Origin: Bacteroidota bacterium
Lineage (GTDB): Bacteria > Bacteroidota > Bacteroidia > Bacteroidales > Tannerellaceae
Reading direction: 5' to 3'
NCBI GenBank assembly: GCA_023429375.1
Contig: JAEYVY010000005.1
Coordinates: 62,001-126,000, forward strand
Length of the DNA: 64,000 nucleotides
Every line of letters starts with the position of its first letter. Within the stretch, counting starts at the first letter, position 1. The notes beneath the pieces are model-generated. The model searched no databases, had not been told where the DNA came from, and was given only the letters and a program-made list of their open reading frames with translations. Both the position numbers and the translations under genes were made by a program. This document shows, one piece after another, positions 54,603 through 63,464 of this stretch.

Positions 54603-57068
54603 TCACATAGGATCTACATCATAATGAAACACTATTTGGCGAAAAGACGGGATGGCTTGCATCTCTTTATATATCTTCTCCAACAATTCACGAGTAGAAG
54701 CAATTGATGCGGCTATTTCAATTTTCAAAACAATATGTCTTACATAAAACGTTTGCACACGCGTAATTACGGGAGTAACAGGACCCAATACGCGGTCGCC
54801 CAAATGGGCTCGCAACCTTTCTGCATAAATAGATGCTATTTCTCGTAGAGTGCTCTCATTTCTGCTGCGCAATACCAATGTTATGATTCGGTGGTAAGGC
54901 GGATACTTGAACATACTGCGCTCTTCCAGCTGAAGTCGAGCCATCTCCTTATAGGCCGACCTTATGACTTGTTGAATAAGCGGATGTTCGGGCTGTGACG
55001 TTTGTAATACAACTGTTCCAGGGGTATCCCTTCTCCCTGCACGACCACTAACCTGTGCCATCAGCTGATAAGCACGCTCATGCGCTCGGAAGTCAGGAAA
55101 ATTCATTAGGCTATCTGCATTCAATATCCCTACCACGCTCACATTCGCAAAATCCAATCCCTTGGATATCATCTGAGTCCCTATCAGTATCTGGGTTTTA
55201 CCTTGGTCAAAATCAGTTAATATCCGTTCATAAGCCATACGTGTACGCGCCGAATCCAAATCCAATCTGTCTGTCTTCACAGCAGGAAACAAAGAGGCGA
55301 TCTCCTCCTCTACCTTTTCTGTACCGAAACCCATCATGCGCATATCAGTTCCATTGCATTCCGGACATACCTCAGGTAGCTTGATTGAATATCCGCAATA
55401 ATGGCAGACCAATCGTTCCTGTCGTTTATGATAGGTCAGACTTACATCACAATTTAAACAATGGGGCACATGACCGCAATCTGCACATTCTACCATAGGA
55501 GCGAATCCACGTCTATTCTGGAACAGGATAACCTGCTCTTTCTTGGCTAATGCTTCACCAATTTTGTCAATAAGGGAAGGAGAAAACAAAGCTTCTTTCT
55601 TCATTTTCTTTTTCCGTTTTAGCTCTTTCAGATCTACCGCGACTATTTCAGGTGGCTTCGTGTCACCAAATCGCGTACTTAATTCAACCAATCCATATTT
55701 CTGAATCAGTGCATTATAGTAGGAATCGACAGAGGGTGTAGCCGAGGCCAAAAGTGTTTTGGCTCCGTGCATATTTGCTAATACTATGGAAGCATTACGA
55801 GCATTATACCGCGGTGCAGGATCTTGTTGTTTATAGGAAGTTTCATGTTCTTCGTCAACAATGATAAGTCCTAAATTCTTGAATGGTAGGAATAACGACG
55901 AACGCACGCCCACAATAAGCATCGGATCATTACTATATAGGAGTTTATTCCACACCTCTACTCGTTCGTTGTCCGAAAAGCGCGAATGGTAGACCAATAA
56001 ACGGTTTCCAAAATGTTTAGCCAACCGTTCAGTCAATTGTGTAGTAATAGCAATTTCGGGCAACATATAAAGTACTTGGCGACCCAACTTCAATACCTCA
56101 TCGATCAGATGAATATGTATTTCCGTTTTACCGCTCGATGTGGCACCAAAAAGCAAGCAAACATCTCGTTTTTCGAACGTTTCCCGAATCTGATTATAAG
56201 CTGTATATTGAGCCGGAGTAAGAGGTTTAGGTGGATTTAAACGACAAACCGGAACTTGCAAACGGCCAATCACTTTATCGTAACTCTCCAATATCCCTTT
56301 TCTAAAAAGTTCATTCAAGGCGGCAGTGTTTGATCCAGTATTTTCTAACAGTTCCTTCTTGGATAATTCTTTCGCCTTGGTGGGATTCAATACCTGACTT
56401 AGATTCAGGTAAGAAATCAGAATCTCCTCTTGCTTTTTAGCCCTTTTTAGATCGGCAAAGGCCTGTTGCAACATTTCTTCGCTTTTATAAGCATTTGCCA
56501 ATCGGACAAAGGACTGCATCTTTGGAACAAATCCCCGTTTCAGTTCTTCATTAATCTCAACTGCCCCGTAGGTCAGTAAGCTAGAGATGACTGGTAATAC
56601 ATTTTTCAATCCCGTTCGTTTTTCAAGATCGGAGACCGATAGCTTTTCACCGGGTTTAAACACATCCAATACCTTTCCTTCACTCGGTCGCAAAGGATGT
56701 TGGGCTTCAAAATCAGGATTTAAAGAAACGATCGTCTCACTTTCCAATTTTAATCCGGCTGGTAGCGCAGCCTTATACACATCTCCTAACTTACATAAAT
56801 AGTAGGAGGCTATCCATTCCCAAAACCTCAATTGAGGCCTGCGCAATATGGGTGTATTGTCTAACAAACTATGGATTGCTTTGACTTCATACCCCTCGTT
56901 AGGACATCGCTGATGTACATGAATAACAATTGCTGTATAGTAACGCTTCTTTCCGAAATGCACAATGACACGACGGCCGGGCACAATCGATTTTTCCATC
57001 TCGTCGGGCACCCGGTACGTATAGCTATTCTCTAAGGAAAGCGGGAGTATTACATCAGCATACATCAT
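54603..57068 (-). CDS. priA: Primosomal replication restart helicase PriA
   Basis: Superfamily 2 helicase that reloads the replisome at repaired forks. Using the ATG at 57068 (MMYADVILPL; the next codon is also ATG) it has 821 aa. The DNA-binding N-terminal domain is followed by Walker A LFGATSSGKTEIH, DEEH in LIIVDEEHETSYKQ, an inserted zinc site with eight cysteines (CADC, CLNC, CHYC, CPEC), and motif VI QVSGRAGR. The frame extends upstream for 37 more codons to 57179, but that part crosses a terminator and the end of the next gene, so I leave it out. Confidence 0.94.
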   Translation of the reverse strand: MMYADVILPLSLENSYTYRVPDEMEKSIVPGRRVIVHFGKKRYYTAIVIHVHQRCPNEGYEVKAIHSLLDNTPILRRPQLRFWEWIASYYLCKLGDVYKAALPAGLKLESETIVSLNPDFEAQHPLRPSEGKVLDVFKPGEKLSVSDLEKRTGLKNVLPVISSLLTYGAVEINEELKRGFVPKMQSFVRLANAYKSEEMLQQAFADLKRAKKQEEILISYLNLSQVLNPTKAKELSKKELLENTGSNTAALNELFRKGILESYDKVIGRLQVPVCRLNPPKPLTPAQYTAYNQIRETFEKRDVCLLFGATSSGKTEIHIHLIDEVLKLGRQVLYMLPEIAITTQLTERLAKHFGNRLLVYHSRFSDNERVEVWNKLLYSNDPMLIVGVRSSLFLPFKNLGLIIVDEEHETSYKQQDPAPRYNARNASIVLANMHGAKTLLASATPSVDSYYNALIQKYGLVELSTRFGDTKPPEIVAVDLKELKRKKKMKKEALFSPSLIDKIGEALAKKEQVILFQNRRGFAPMVECADCGHVPHCLNCDVSLTYHKRQERLVCHYCGYSIKLPEVCPECNGTDMRMMGFGTEKVEEEIASLFPAVKTDRLDLDSARTRMAYERILTDFDQGKTQILIGTQMISKGLDFANVSVVGILNADSLMNFPDFRAHERAYQLMAQVSGRAGRRDTPGTVVLQTSQPEHPLIQQVIRSAYKEMARLQLEERSMFKYPPYHRIITLVLRSRNESTLREIASIYAERLRAHLGDRVLGPVTPVITRVQTFYVRHIVLKIEIAASIASTRELLEKIYKEMQAIPSFRQIVFHYDVDPM

Positions 57069-57100
57069 CGTTCCACATCTTTGTTTGCCCAAAAGTAACA

Positions 57101-57133
57101 AAAAAAGGCCGGACTTGAGTAGCCCGGCTTTTT
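57101..57133 (-). terminator. Terminator of the beta-barrel protein gene
   Basis: A GC-rich stem, AAAAAAGGCCGGACT with AGCCCGGCTTTTT (one bulge, one mismatch), ending in a T-run on the minus strand, 16 nt after the stop at 57149. Confidence 0.75.
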
Positions 57134-57148
57134 CATGTACTTTATTTA

Positions 57149-57721
57149 TCAAAACAAGATAGCAGCAGTAATAGACCAACCACGATGTTTGGCATCGCCG
57201 GTCATTGAAGTTCCCTGATAACTTTTAATCAGGCCTAAGTCGTAATTAACTCCTACTTGAAGATGTCTGAATACTTCAACACCACCACCAAAATTCAAAC
57301 CTGTTGCAAAACTTTTCGCTTCAATTTGCTGATCGATTACCTTCCAAATCTTATCTCCACCAATACGGAAAGAAGCATAAGGACCTGCAGTCAAATAACC
57401 TTTAACAACCGGCAAGCCGAATTTCCATTTCAAATTGACGGGAATATCCAGATAATCGGTCTTATGGCTTTCAGTCTTATATTCCAATCCTTTTTGTGAA
57501 TACAGCACTGCAGCATCCATGCCAATCCCCAACAACGGCACTGTAAAATCAACCATCGGCCCTATTTGAAAACCTGTGATATTAGACGGATCGATTACAT
57601 CTTTGCTAAAATGCGGTTTAGATATATTCAGCCCACCTTTAACACCGAAAGCAATTTGCGCTGATGCAGAAACTGTAGTAAACAGCAACATCATTAAAAT
57701 AATTCCTAAACTCTTTTTCAT
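57149..57721 (-). CDS. Small outer-membrane beta-barrel protein (PorT-like)
   Basis: From the ATG at 57721 the protein has 190 aa; an in-frame ATG at 57739 would add MEKKKG. A signal peptide ends at SASAQ, and the mature part begins IAFGVKGGLNISKPHF, a hallmark of the Bacteroidota PorT/OmpW-like small barrel family. Alternating strands follow, ending WSITAAILF with the terminal Phe expected of outer-membrane barrels. Role is unknown. It has its own terminator. Confidence 0.85.
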   Translation of the reverse strand: MKKSLGIILMMLLFTTVSASAQIAFGVKGGLNISKPHFSKDVIDPSNITGFQIGPMVDFTVPLLGIGMDAAVLYSQKGLEYKTESHKTDYLDIPVNLKWKFGLPVVKGYLTAGPYASFRIGGDKIWKVIDQQIEAKSFATGLNFGGGVEVFRHLQVGVNYDLGLIKSYQGTSMTGDAKHRGWSITAAILF

Positions 57722-57906
57722 ACCTTTCTTTTTCTCCATTGTCTATATAAATAACAATACAAATAAACCGAAAGTTATCCAAATAACAAATAGCAACAAA
57801 TCATTTTAGACTCGAATATCATGTAAGGTCTATAGCTTAATCTAAGCTTTCACGAACAATATCCAGCAATTAACTGTTTTTGTCTTGATAAAAAGACAAT
57901 GCATAT

Positions 57907-58569
57907 ATGGAACAATTTCCTAAAAAGGATATCCTCTCAGGGAATCTATTAACTGCCGAAGAACAAGCAAGACTTACTCCCGATTCCGTTCTGAACATAC
58001 TAAAAAAAGGCAACCAAGATTTTGTAAAAGGACATCTCACCGTACGTAATAACTCTCAACGTGTCAGAGACGCTTCTCTTGGCCAATATCCAATGGCCGT
58101 TGTACTGTCTTGCCTTGACTCTCGTGTTCCTGTAGAAGATATTTTTCATCGCGGTATAGGAGATTTGTTCGTTGCCCGTGTGGCCGGGAATATTGTCAAT
58201 GAAGATATATTAGGGAGTTTGGAATTTGCTTGCAAAGTTTCCGGAGCAAAACTCATAGTCGTGCTCGGACATGAATATTGCAGTGCCATCAAATCAGCTA
58301 TTGATAATTTGGAAATGGGACATCTAACCGGATTACTTCATAAAATAAAACCAGCAGTATCCTTAGCAACTCAAGACTTTGAAGGAGAGACGAACTCCAA
58401 AAACGAGCTATTCATGGAAAAAGTTTGTCATTGCAACGTAGAACTCACCATACAAGAAATCATAAAGCAAAGCCCCATTTTGCATGATCTCAAAGAACAA
58501 GGACAAATTGACATCGTTGGCGGTATCTACAACATGAAAAAAGGCACAGTCTCCTTTTTCCAAAGCTGA
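57907..58569 (+). CDS. Beta-class carbonic anhydrase
   Basis: Zinc enzyme that interconverts CO2 and bicarbonate, 220 aa. Zinc ligands C69, H122 and C125 and the catalytic Asp-Arg dyad D71/R73 are in CLDSRVP and GHEYC. The sequence AGNIVNEDILGSLEFA and the overall length are normal for the beta family. There is no obvious signal peptide, so it is cytoplasmic. It is a single gene; bicarbonate supply is relevant for the CO2-requiring metabolism of Bacteroidales, but this is inference. Confidence 0.95.
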   Translation: MEQFPKKDILSGNLLTAEEQARLTPDSVLNILKKGNQDFVKGHLTVRNNSQRVRDASLGQYPMAVVLSCLDSRVPVEDIFHRGIGDLFVARVAGNIVNEDILGSLEFACKVSGAKLIVVLGHEYCSAIKSAIDNLEMGHLTGLLHKIKPAVSLATQDFEGETNSKNELFMEKVCHCNVELTIQEIIKQSPILHDLKEQGQIDIVGGIYNMKKGTVSFFQS

Positions 58570-58613
58570 GAAACCGATCATTTCAAAGGCCAATTTTTAT
58601 AAAATCGCCCCGA

Positions 58614-58664
58614 TTAGTGTCAAAGTTTGCAAGTTTGTGATAAACTTGCAAACTTTGACACTAA
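58614..58664. repeat. Perfect 23-bp inverted repeat with 5-nt loop
   Basis: Arms 58614-58636 and 58642-58664 are exact reverse complements (the left arm begins TTAGTGTCAAAG); loop GTGAT. It starts 45 nt after the carbonic anhydrase stop. There is no T-run behind it, so it is not a standard terminator, although it would be a very stable RNA hairpin. It may be a copy of a dispersed palindromic repeat. Confidence 0.85.
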
Positions 58665-58973
58665 GTACACCATCAATCCAATTACTTATAACTATGTTTG
58701 GAGGTAAAGCTAAATGCTGCACTTCTAAATATTACACTGTAAAACACTCTATTCATAAAGCCATTTTTTACTCCCAAAAAGGTTTCATTTTGACTTTTTC
58801 GAAACCTCGCAATTCAAGCCTGTTCAAGCCCTTAAAATTTTCCATCCAACAGACAGCTCCATTCCTCAAAAGACTGTCTAAAATCTCCCAAAAAGAGGCA
58901 AATTTCCATCTTGCATTTTTTCAAAAACGTGAAAAAGTCCAAAATTCCCCTCAAAAAAGAATTTATAAAAAAA

Positions 58974-59090
58974 CATCCCAATGCTTTTTAAAAAGGATTG
59001 AGATGTTTTTTGAAAAGCATTGGGATGTTTTTTTTAAAGAATCGGGATGATTTTGAGAGAGGTAATGCCCCTGTTCAAAAATCATCCCGA
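58974..59090. repeat. Second array of A/T-framed cores with about 22-nt period
   Basis: Cores CATCCCAATGC (58974), GGATTGAGATG (58995), GCATTGGGATG (59017), AATCGGGATG (59040) and, inverted, ATCATCCCGA (59081). The first four end at 58984, 59005, 59027 and 59049, i.e. 21-22 nt apart. 58967-58988 and 59013-59034 form a perfect 22-bp inverted repeat. The same design is seen at 32447-32586. The rest of the 58570-59144 gap holds the palindrome above and low-complexity AT-rich DNA with no supported gene. Confidence 0.7.
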
Positions 59091-59144
59091 CCATTATTTT
59101 TTACGAGTTTCGTTTACACTTTCGCACGTCTTTCGGTTTATTTT

Positions 59145-61448
59145 TTATTGAATGGTTTGCGGACGATCTTCTTTTGCTACACCAAACGTTTCTGATGGAG
59201 TGTTACCCATTTCAAAAACTAATTCGCCACCGGCTACGATATCTTTAAATTCGATATACGATTTCGTATAAGCTTGACCATTTAGTGTAACCTGTTGGAT
59301 GTACTTGTTGTCTGCACTATTATTCAATGCCTTAACTGTAAAAGTCTTTCCGTTTCCTACATTTAATACAGCTTCGTCAACCAACGGGCTACCAAATACA
59401 TAAACTCCGCCTGCAGGTGCTACCTGATAGAATCCAAGTGAAGAAAGGATGTACCAAGCTGACATCTGGCCTACATCTTCATTTCCACATAAACCTGCCG
59501 GAGCATCGTGATATAAGGTAGTCATCGTTTCACGTACTTTGTCGGCCGTTTTCCAAGGCTGACCCACATAAGGATACATATATAATACATGGTGGCTTGG
59601 CTCGTTTCCGTGTGCGTACTGACCAATCAGACCACTGATATCAGGAGATGCTTCTTCGCCCAAATCACCTTGTACAATGAACAAAGAATCCAACTTTTCA
59701 ATAAATTTCTCTTCGCTACCAAACAGGTCAACCAATCCCTGTATATTTTGTGGTACTAACCAAGTGTATTGCCATGCATTACCTTCTGTATAGTCATTTA
59801 TACGATGAACTGATTTGAAAGGATCAAGCGGTTCGTTTCTGAAATTACCCTTCGAATCGATACCTCTAACAAAATTGATAGATTTGTCGAAGTAGTACGT
59901 GAACGAGTTGCTTCTTTTCAAGAAATAATTATAATCGTCTGTTTCACCTCTTTCTTTCGCTACTTGTGCCAAAGCCCAGTCGGCAAGTGCATATTCCATA
60001 CCTTTAGCTACCGATTCGTTTTCAAGATCGTAAGGTATATATCCCAATGATTTATAGTGATTCAAACCTCTTTCGTCAAGCATAGCTGATGTTTTCATCG
60101 CCTCATAAGCCAGATCTTTATCGAATCCTGTAAATCCTTTCAAGTAAGCATCAGCTACAACAGGAATACCCGGATTACCAACCATACAGTCTGTTTCGTT
60201 ACCTACCAAATGCCATACAGGAAGTTTTCCTTGTTGCTTGTAAATAGTAAGCATCGTATTGATGATATCAGACATTTTTTCAGGATGGATAATGGTCATC
60301 AACGGATGAGCTGCACGGTAAGTGTCCCAAAGTGAGAAAGTCGTATAATTTGTAAAGCCTTCGTTCGGATACATGTTCTTATCGGCTCCTCTATAGCTGC
60401 CATCGACGTCACAGAATACAGAAGGAGCTACCATAGTATGATATAATGCAGTATAGAATGTGCGCATTACAGAGGCATCACCCGATTTCACCTGTACCTT
60501 ATTTAACTCTTCGTTCCACGCTTTATCTGCATCGGCAATGACTTGATTGAAGTCCCAACCTGGAAGTTCGGCAGCAAGATTAGCTTTTGCACCATCGATG
60601 CTTACAGGTGAGATGGCCACCTTGGCATACACTTCTTTCGCTTTATCAGCAGCAGCGAATTGTGCTATTCCATAGGCACGACGTGCAGTAATGCTTTTGC
60701 CTTCTTGAACTGCAGTTGTATCATATACGGCAAAGCCGGTTAGCGGTTCAGAGAATACGGCTGTAAAATATACGCGTTGGTCGTTAGCCCATCCTCTTGA
60801 GAAGCGGTATCCGGAAATCACCGAGTCATTTTCTTGAATCAGATAACCTTCAACCGGACTATCCCATCCGATACCTGCAACTAAATCGATTACTAACTTA
60901 GGATCTGTAGCTGAAGCATCTTGATAGGTATACTTATGGAATCCTACACGTTTGGTTGCTGTTAATTCAACATCTACATTATAGCGATCCAAGTGAACGG
61001 CATAATAACCTGGTTTTACCTTTTCTGTTTCTCTTCTGAAAAGTGAATACAAACCTGTTGATTGATCACCATGAACACCTCTTTTCAGAATAGGTTCGCC
61101 CGTTACAGGCATAAATACAACATCTCCCAAATCACCAATACCGGTACCGCTCAGATGCATATGTCCGAATCCCATAATTGTCGAATCAGTGATATGGTAA
61201 CCCGAACACCAGTCCCAACCTTGTGTGATATTGGACGGGCCCAATTGAACAGCCCCGAAAGGTACGTTGGCACCTAAGAATACGTGTCCATGATCACCTG
61301 TCCCTATATATGGGTCTACATACTGTGTCAAATTTAGTGTTGATGCATCAGTAACATCCTGTTTACAAGATGTTAACACCCCAAAAGCCAAGCCTGAACA
61401 AAGTCCTAATCCAATCAGGCCGGAGAAAGTTTTTTTCTTTAGTTTCAT
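59145..61448 (-). CDS. GH92 alpha-1,2-mannosidase lipoprotein
   Basis: Calcium-dependent exo-alpha-mannosidase of 767 aa, predicted to trim N-glycan or yeast-mannan side chains. Signal with lipobox VLTSC (Cys28). Family landmarks are DPYIGTGDHGHVFLGANVPF (start of the N-terminal beta-sandwich), GFGHMHLSGTG, SLWDTYRAAHPL (start of the alpha-barrel part), YTEGNAWQYTW and CGNEDVGQMSAWYILSSLGFY near the catalytic site. It is a single gene with no SusC/D beside it and is convergent with the carbonic anhydrase gene. Confidence 0.95.
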   Translation of the reverse strand: MKLKKKTFSGLIGLGLCSGLAFGVLTSCKQDVTDASTLNLTQYVDPYIGTGDHGHVFLGANVPFGAVQLGPSNITQGWDWCSGYHITDSTIMGFGHMHLSGTGIGDLGDVVFMPVTGEPILKRGVHGDQSTGLYSLFRRETEKVKPGYYAVHLDRYNVDVELTATKRVGFHKYTYQDASATDPKLVIDLVAGIGWDSPVEGYLIQENDSVISGYRFSRGWANDQRVYFTAVFSEPLTGFAVYDTTAVQEGKSITARRAYGIAQFAAADKAKEVYAKVAISPVSIDGAKANLAAELPGWDFNQVIADADKAWNEELNKVQVKSGDASVMRTFYTALYHTMVAPSVFCDVDGSYRGADKNMYPNEGFTNYTTFSLWDTYRAAHPLMTIIHPEKMSDIINTMLTIYKQQGKLPVWHLVGNETDCMVGNPGIPVVADAYLKGFTGFDKDLAYEAMKTSAMLDERGLNHYKSLGYIPYDLENESVAKGMEYALADWALAQVAKERGETDDYNYFLKRSNSFTYYFDKSINFVRGIDSKGNFRNEPLDPFKSVHRINDYTEGNAWQYTWLVPQNIQGLVDLFGSEEKFIEKLDSLFIVQGDLGEEASPDISGLIGQYAHGNEPSHHVLYMYPYVGQPWKTADKVRETMTTLYHDAPAGLCGNEDVGQMSAWYILSSLGFYQVAPAGGVYVFGSPLVDEAVLNVGNGKTFTVKALNNSADNKYIQQVTLNGQAYTKSYIEFKDIVAGGELVFEMGNTPSETFGVAKEDRPQTIQ

Positions 61449-61502
61449 ATAGATATGCTATTTTTTAGATAAGAATACACTTTATATAAAAAATCAATAG
61501 GG

Positions 61503-61510
61503 CAAAGATA
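61503..61510 (-). promoter_or_regulatory. Candidate -7 box for the GH92 gene
   Basis: CAAAGATA on the plus strand reads TATCTTTG on the minus strand (TAnnTTTG), 55 nt upstream of the GH92 ATG. No clear -33 element. Confidence 0.45.
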
Positions 61511-61535
61511 TGGATTTTATCAGGGTATAATTGCG

Positions 61536-61543
61536 TACCTTTG
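61536..61543 (+). promoter_or_regulatory. -7 box for the ABC-F gene
   Basis: TACCTTTG matches TAnnTTTG, 19 nt upstream of the ATG at 61562. Its terminal TTG begins the longest open frame and should not be read as the start codon. Confidence 0.55.
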
Positions 61544-61561
61544 CAAAAAATAAGAAATCGC

Positions 61562-63448
61562 ATGGTCAGTTACTTGCAAATAGATAACCTCACAAAGAGT
61601 TTTGGAGACTTGGTTTTATTCGAAAACATCTCCTTCGGAATCGCTCAGGGACAAAAAACCGGACTAATCGCCAAAAACGGAGCCGGTAAAACAACTCTAT
61701 TGAATATTATAGCCGGCAAGGAAGGCTATGATGAAGGTAGTGTAGTGTTCCGTAATGATTTACGCGTAGGCTATCTGGAACAAACACCCGTATTTCCGGA
61801 TCATATCAATGTTTTACAAGCCTGCTTTCATTCTGACAATCAAACGGTACGCCTGATTGCCGAGTACGAAGAGGCTCTAAACAGTGATAACCACGATAAT
61901 CTGGAAGATATTCTTCAACGGATGGATATTGAAAAAGCGTGGGATTACGAGCGAAAAGCCAAACAGATCCTTTCGCAATTGAAAATATCGGATTTCAATC
62001 AGCCCGTAAGCCAACTATCGGGTGGGCAATTGAAACGCGTAGCCCTGGCCAATGTATTAATTACCGAACCCGAACTGATCATTTTGGATGAGCCGACCAA
62101 CCATCTGGATTTGGAAATGACGGAATGGCTTGAAGACTACCTAAGCCGTCAATCAATCAGCATCCTAATGGTTACGCACGATCGTTATTTTCTGGATCGC
62201 GTATGTAATGATATTTTGGAAATAGACAGAAAGCAAGTCTATCAATATAAAGGTAATTATAATTACTATCTCGAAAAGAAAGAGGAACGGATGGCTGCGC
62301 TGGCCGTAGAAACCGACCGTGCTTCAAACCTTTTACGCAAAGAGTTGGACTGGATGCGCCGTCAGCCGCAGGCCCGAGGCACAAAGGCCAAATACAGAAT
62401 CGATGCATTCTATGAGTTAGAAAAGAAAGCGAAACAAATACGGGAAGAAGGCAATGTCAATCTAAAAGTAAAGGCGGCATACATTGGCTCTAAGATTTTT
62501 GAAGCATCTCATGTATCGAAACGATTTGGAGACCTGAAAATCGTAGAAGACTTCAATTATATATTCGCACGTTACGAAAAGATGGGCATAGTGGGCAACA
62601 ACGGTACCGGCAAATCAACCTTCATCAAAATGCTCTTAGGCGAAGTTGCACCGGATAGCGGTAGCTTTGATATCGGCGAGACCGTCCGCTTTGGCTATTA
62701 TAGCCAAGACGGTTTGCAATTTGACGAACAAATGAAAGTGATCGATGTAGTACAAGATATTGCTGAATACGTAGACCTGGGAGACGGAACCAAACTGGGC
62801 GTCAGCCAGTTTCTGAACTACTTCATGTTCGAGCCTGAAAAACAACACAGCTACGTGTATAAGCTTAGCGGTGGAGAAAAGCGCAGGTTATATCTATGTA
62901 CGGTTCTGATGCGCAATCCGAATTTCCTTGTACTCGACGAGCCGACAAACGATTTGGATATTGTTACCCTGAATGTATTGGAAGAATACCTGCGCAACTT
63001 TAAAGGTTGTTTGATCGTAATTTCGCACGACCGATACTTTATGGATAAGGTGGTTGATCACCTGTTAGTATTCCGTGGCAATGCCGACATCAAAGATTTC
63101 CCGAGCAACTATACGCAATACAGGGAATGGAAAGAAGTGCAAGAGCTTCTGAAAAAGGAAGAAGAAGCTAAATTGATAAAGAATCAGCCTCAACCGGAAA
63201 AGACGCAGCGTAAAACGGACGACAAGGAGAAGAAAAAGAAACTTACCTTTAATGAACGTAAGGAATTTGAACGGTTGGAGACCGAAATTGCCCAATTAGA
63301 AGAAGAGAAGCTAACACTCGAATCGGAAATGAGCAGTGGCCAGCTAAGCAATGATGAATTGCTGCAAAAGTCAGACAGGATAGCTAAAGTAATTGACGAG
63401 CTTGACGAAAAGACGATGCGTTGGCTTGAATTGAGTGAGTTGGCCTAA
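61562..63448 (+). CDS. ABC-F family ATPase (Uup-like)
   Basis: Soluble tandem-ABC ATPase of 628 aa from the ATG at 61562 (MVSYLQIDNLTKSFG). Domain 1: Walker A AKNGAGKTT, signature QLSGGQLKR, Walker B LIILDEPTNHLDLEM. Domain 2: GNNGTGKST, KLSGGEKRRLYL, FLVLDEPTNDLDIV. The linker (RKELDWMRRQPQARGTKAKYR) and a charged, coiled-coil C-terminal tail (about 530-628) resemble Uup more than EttA. ABC-F proteins act on the ribosome, and some give antibiotic protection, but nothing here points to a resistance type. No transmembrane segments. Confidence 0.9.
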   Translation: MVSYLQIDNLTKSFGDLVLFENISFGIAQGQKTGLIAKNGAGKTTLLNIIAGKEGYDEGSVVFRNDLRVGYLEQTPVFPDHINVLQACFHSDNQTVRLIAEYEEALNSDNHDNLEDILQRMDIEKAWDYERKAKQILSQLKISDFNQPVSQLSGGQLKRVALANVLITEPELIILDEPTNHLDLEMTEWLEDYLSRQSISILMVTHDRYFLDRVCNDILEIDRKQVYQYKGNYNYYLEKKEERMAALAVETDRASNLLRKELDWMRRQPQARGTKAKYRIDAFYELEKKAKQIREEGNVNLKVKAAYIGSKIFEASHVSKRFGDLKIVEDFNYIFARYEKMGIVGNNGTGKSTFIKMLLGEVAPDSGSFDIGETVRFGYYSQDGLQFDEQMKVIDVVQDIAEYVDLGDGTKLGVSQFLNYFMFEPEKQHSYVYKLSGGEKRRLYLCTVLMRNPNFLVLDEPTNDLDIVTLNVLEEYLRNFKGCLIVISHDRYFMDKVVDHLLVFRGNADIKDFPSNYTQYREWKEVQELLKKEEEAKLIKNQPQPEKTQRKTDDKEKKKKLTFNERKEFERLETEIAQLEEEKLTLESEMSSGQLSNDELLQKSDRIAKVIDELDEKTMRWLELSELA

Positions 63449-63464
63449 TTAGTAAGGAAGAAGA

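Noticed and set aside
57069..57179. N-terminal extension of PriA to 57179
   Set aside because: The extra 37 codons cross a terminator hairpin and overlap the end of the beta-barrel protein gene. They match nothing, and MYADVILPL is the normal PriA beginning.
58637..59050. Open frame of 137 codons (starting MINLQTLTLS) in the gene-free stretch after the carbonic anhydrase gene
   Set aside because: It begins inside the perfect 23-bp palindrome and its last third is translated phased-repeat DNA (poly-Lys/Phe). There is no domain or signal, so it looks like non-coding DNA that happens to stay open.
61536..61561. TTG start of the ABC-F protein at 61541
   Set aside because: This TTG is part of the TACCTTTG promoter box. 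The ATG at 61562 gives the usual N-terminus of the family.
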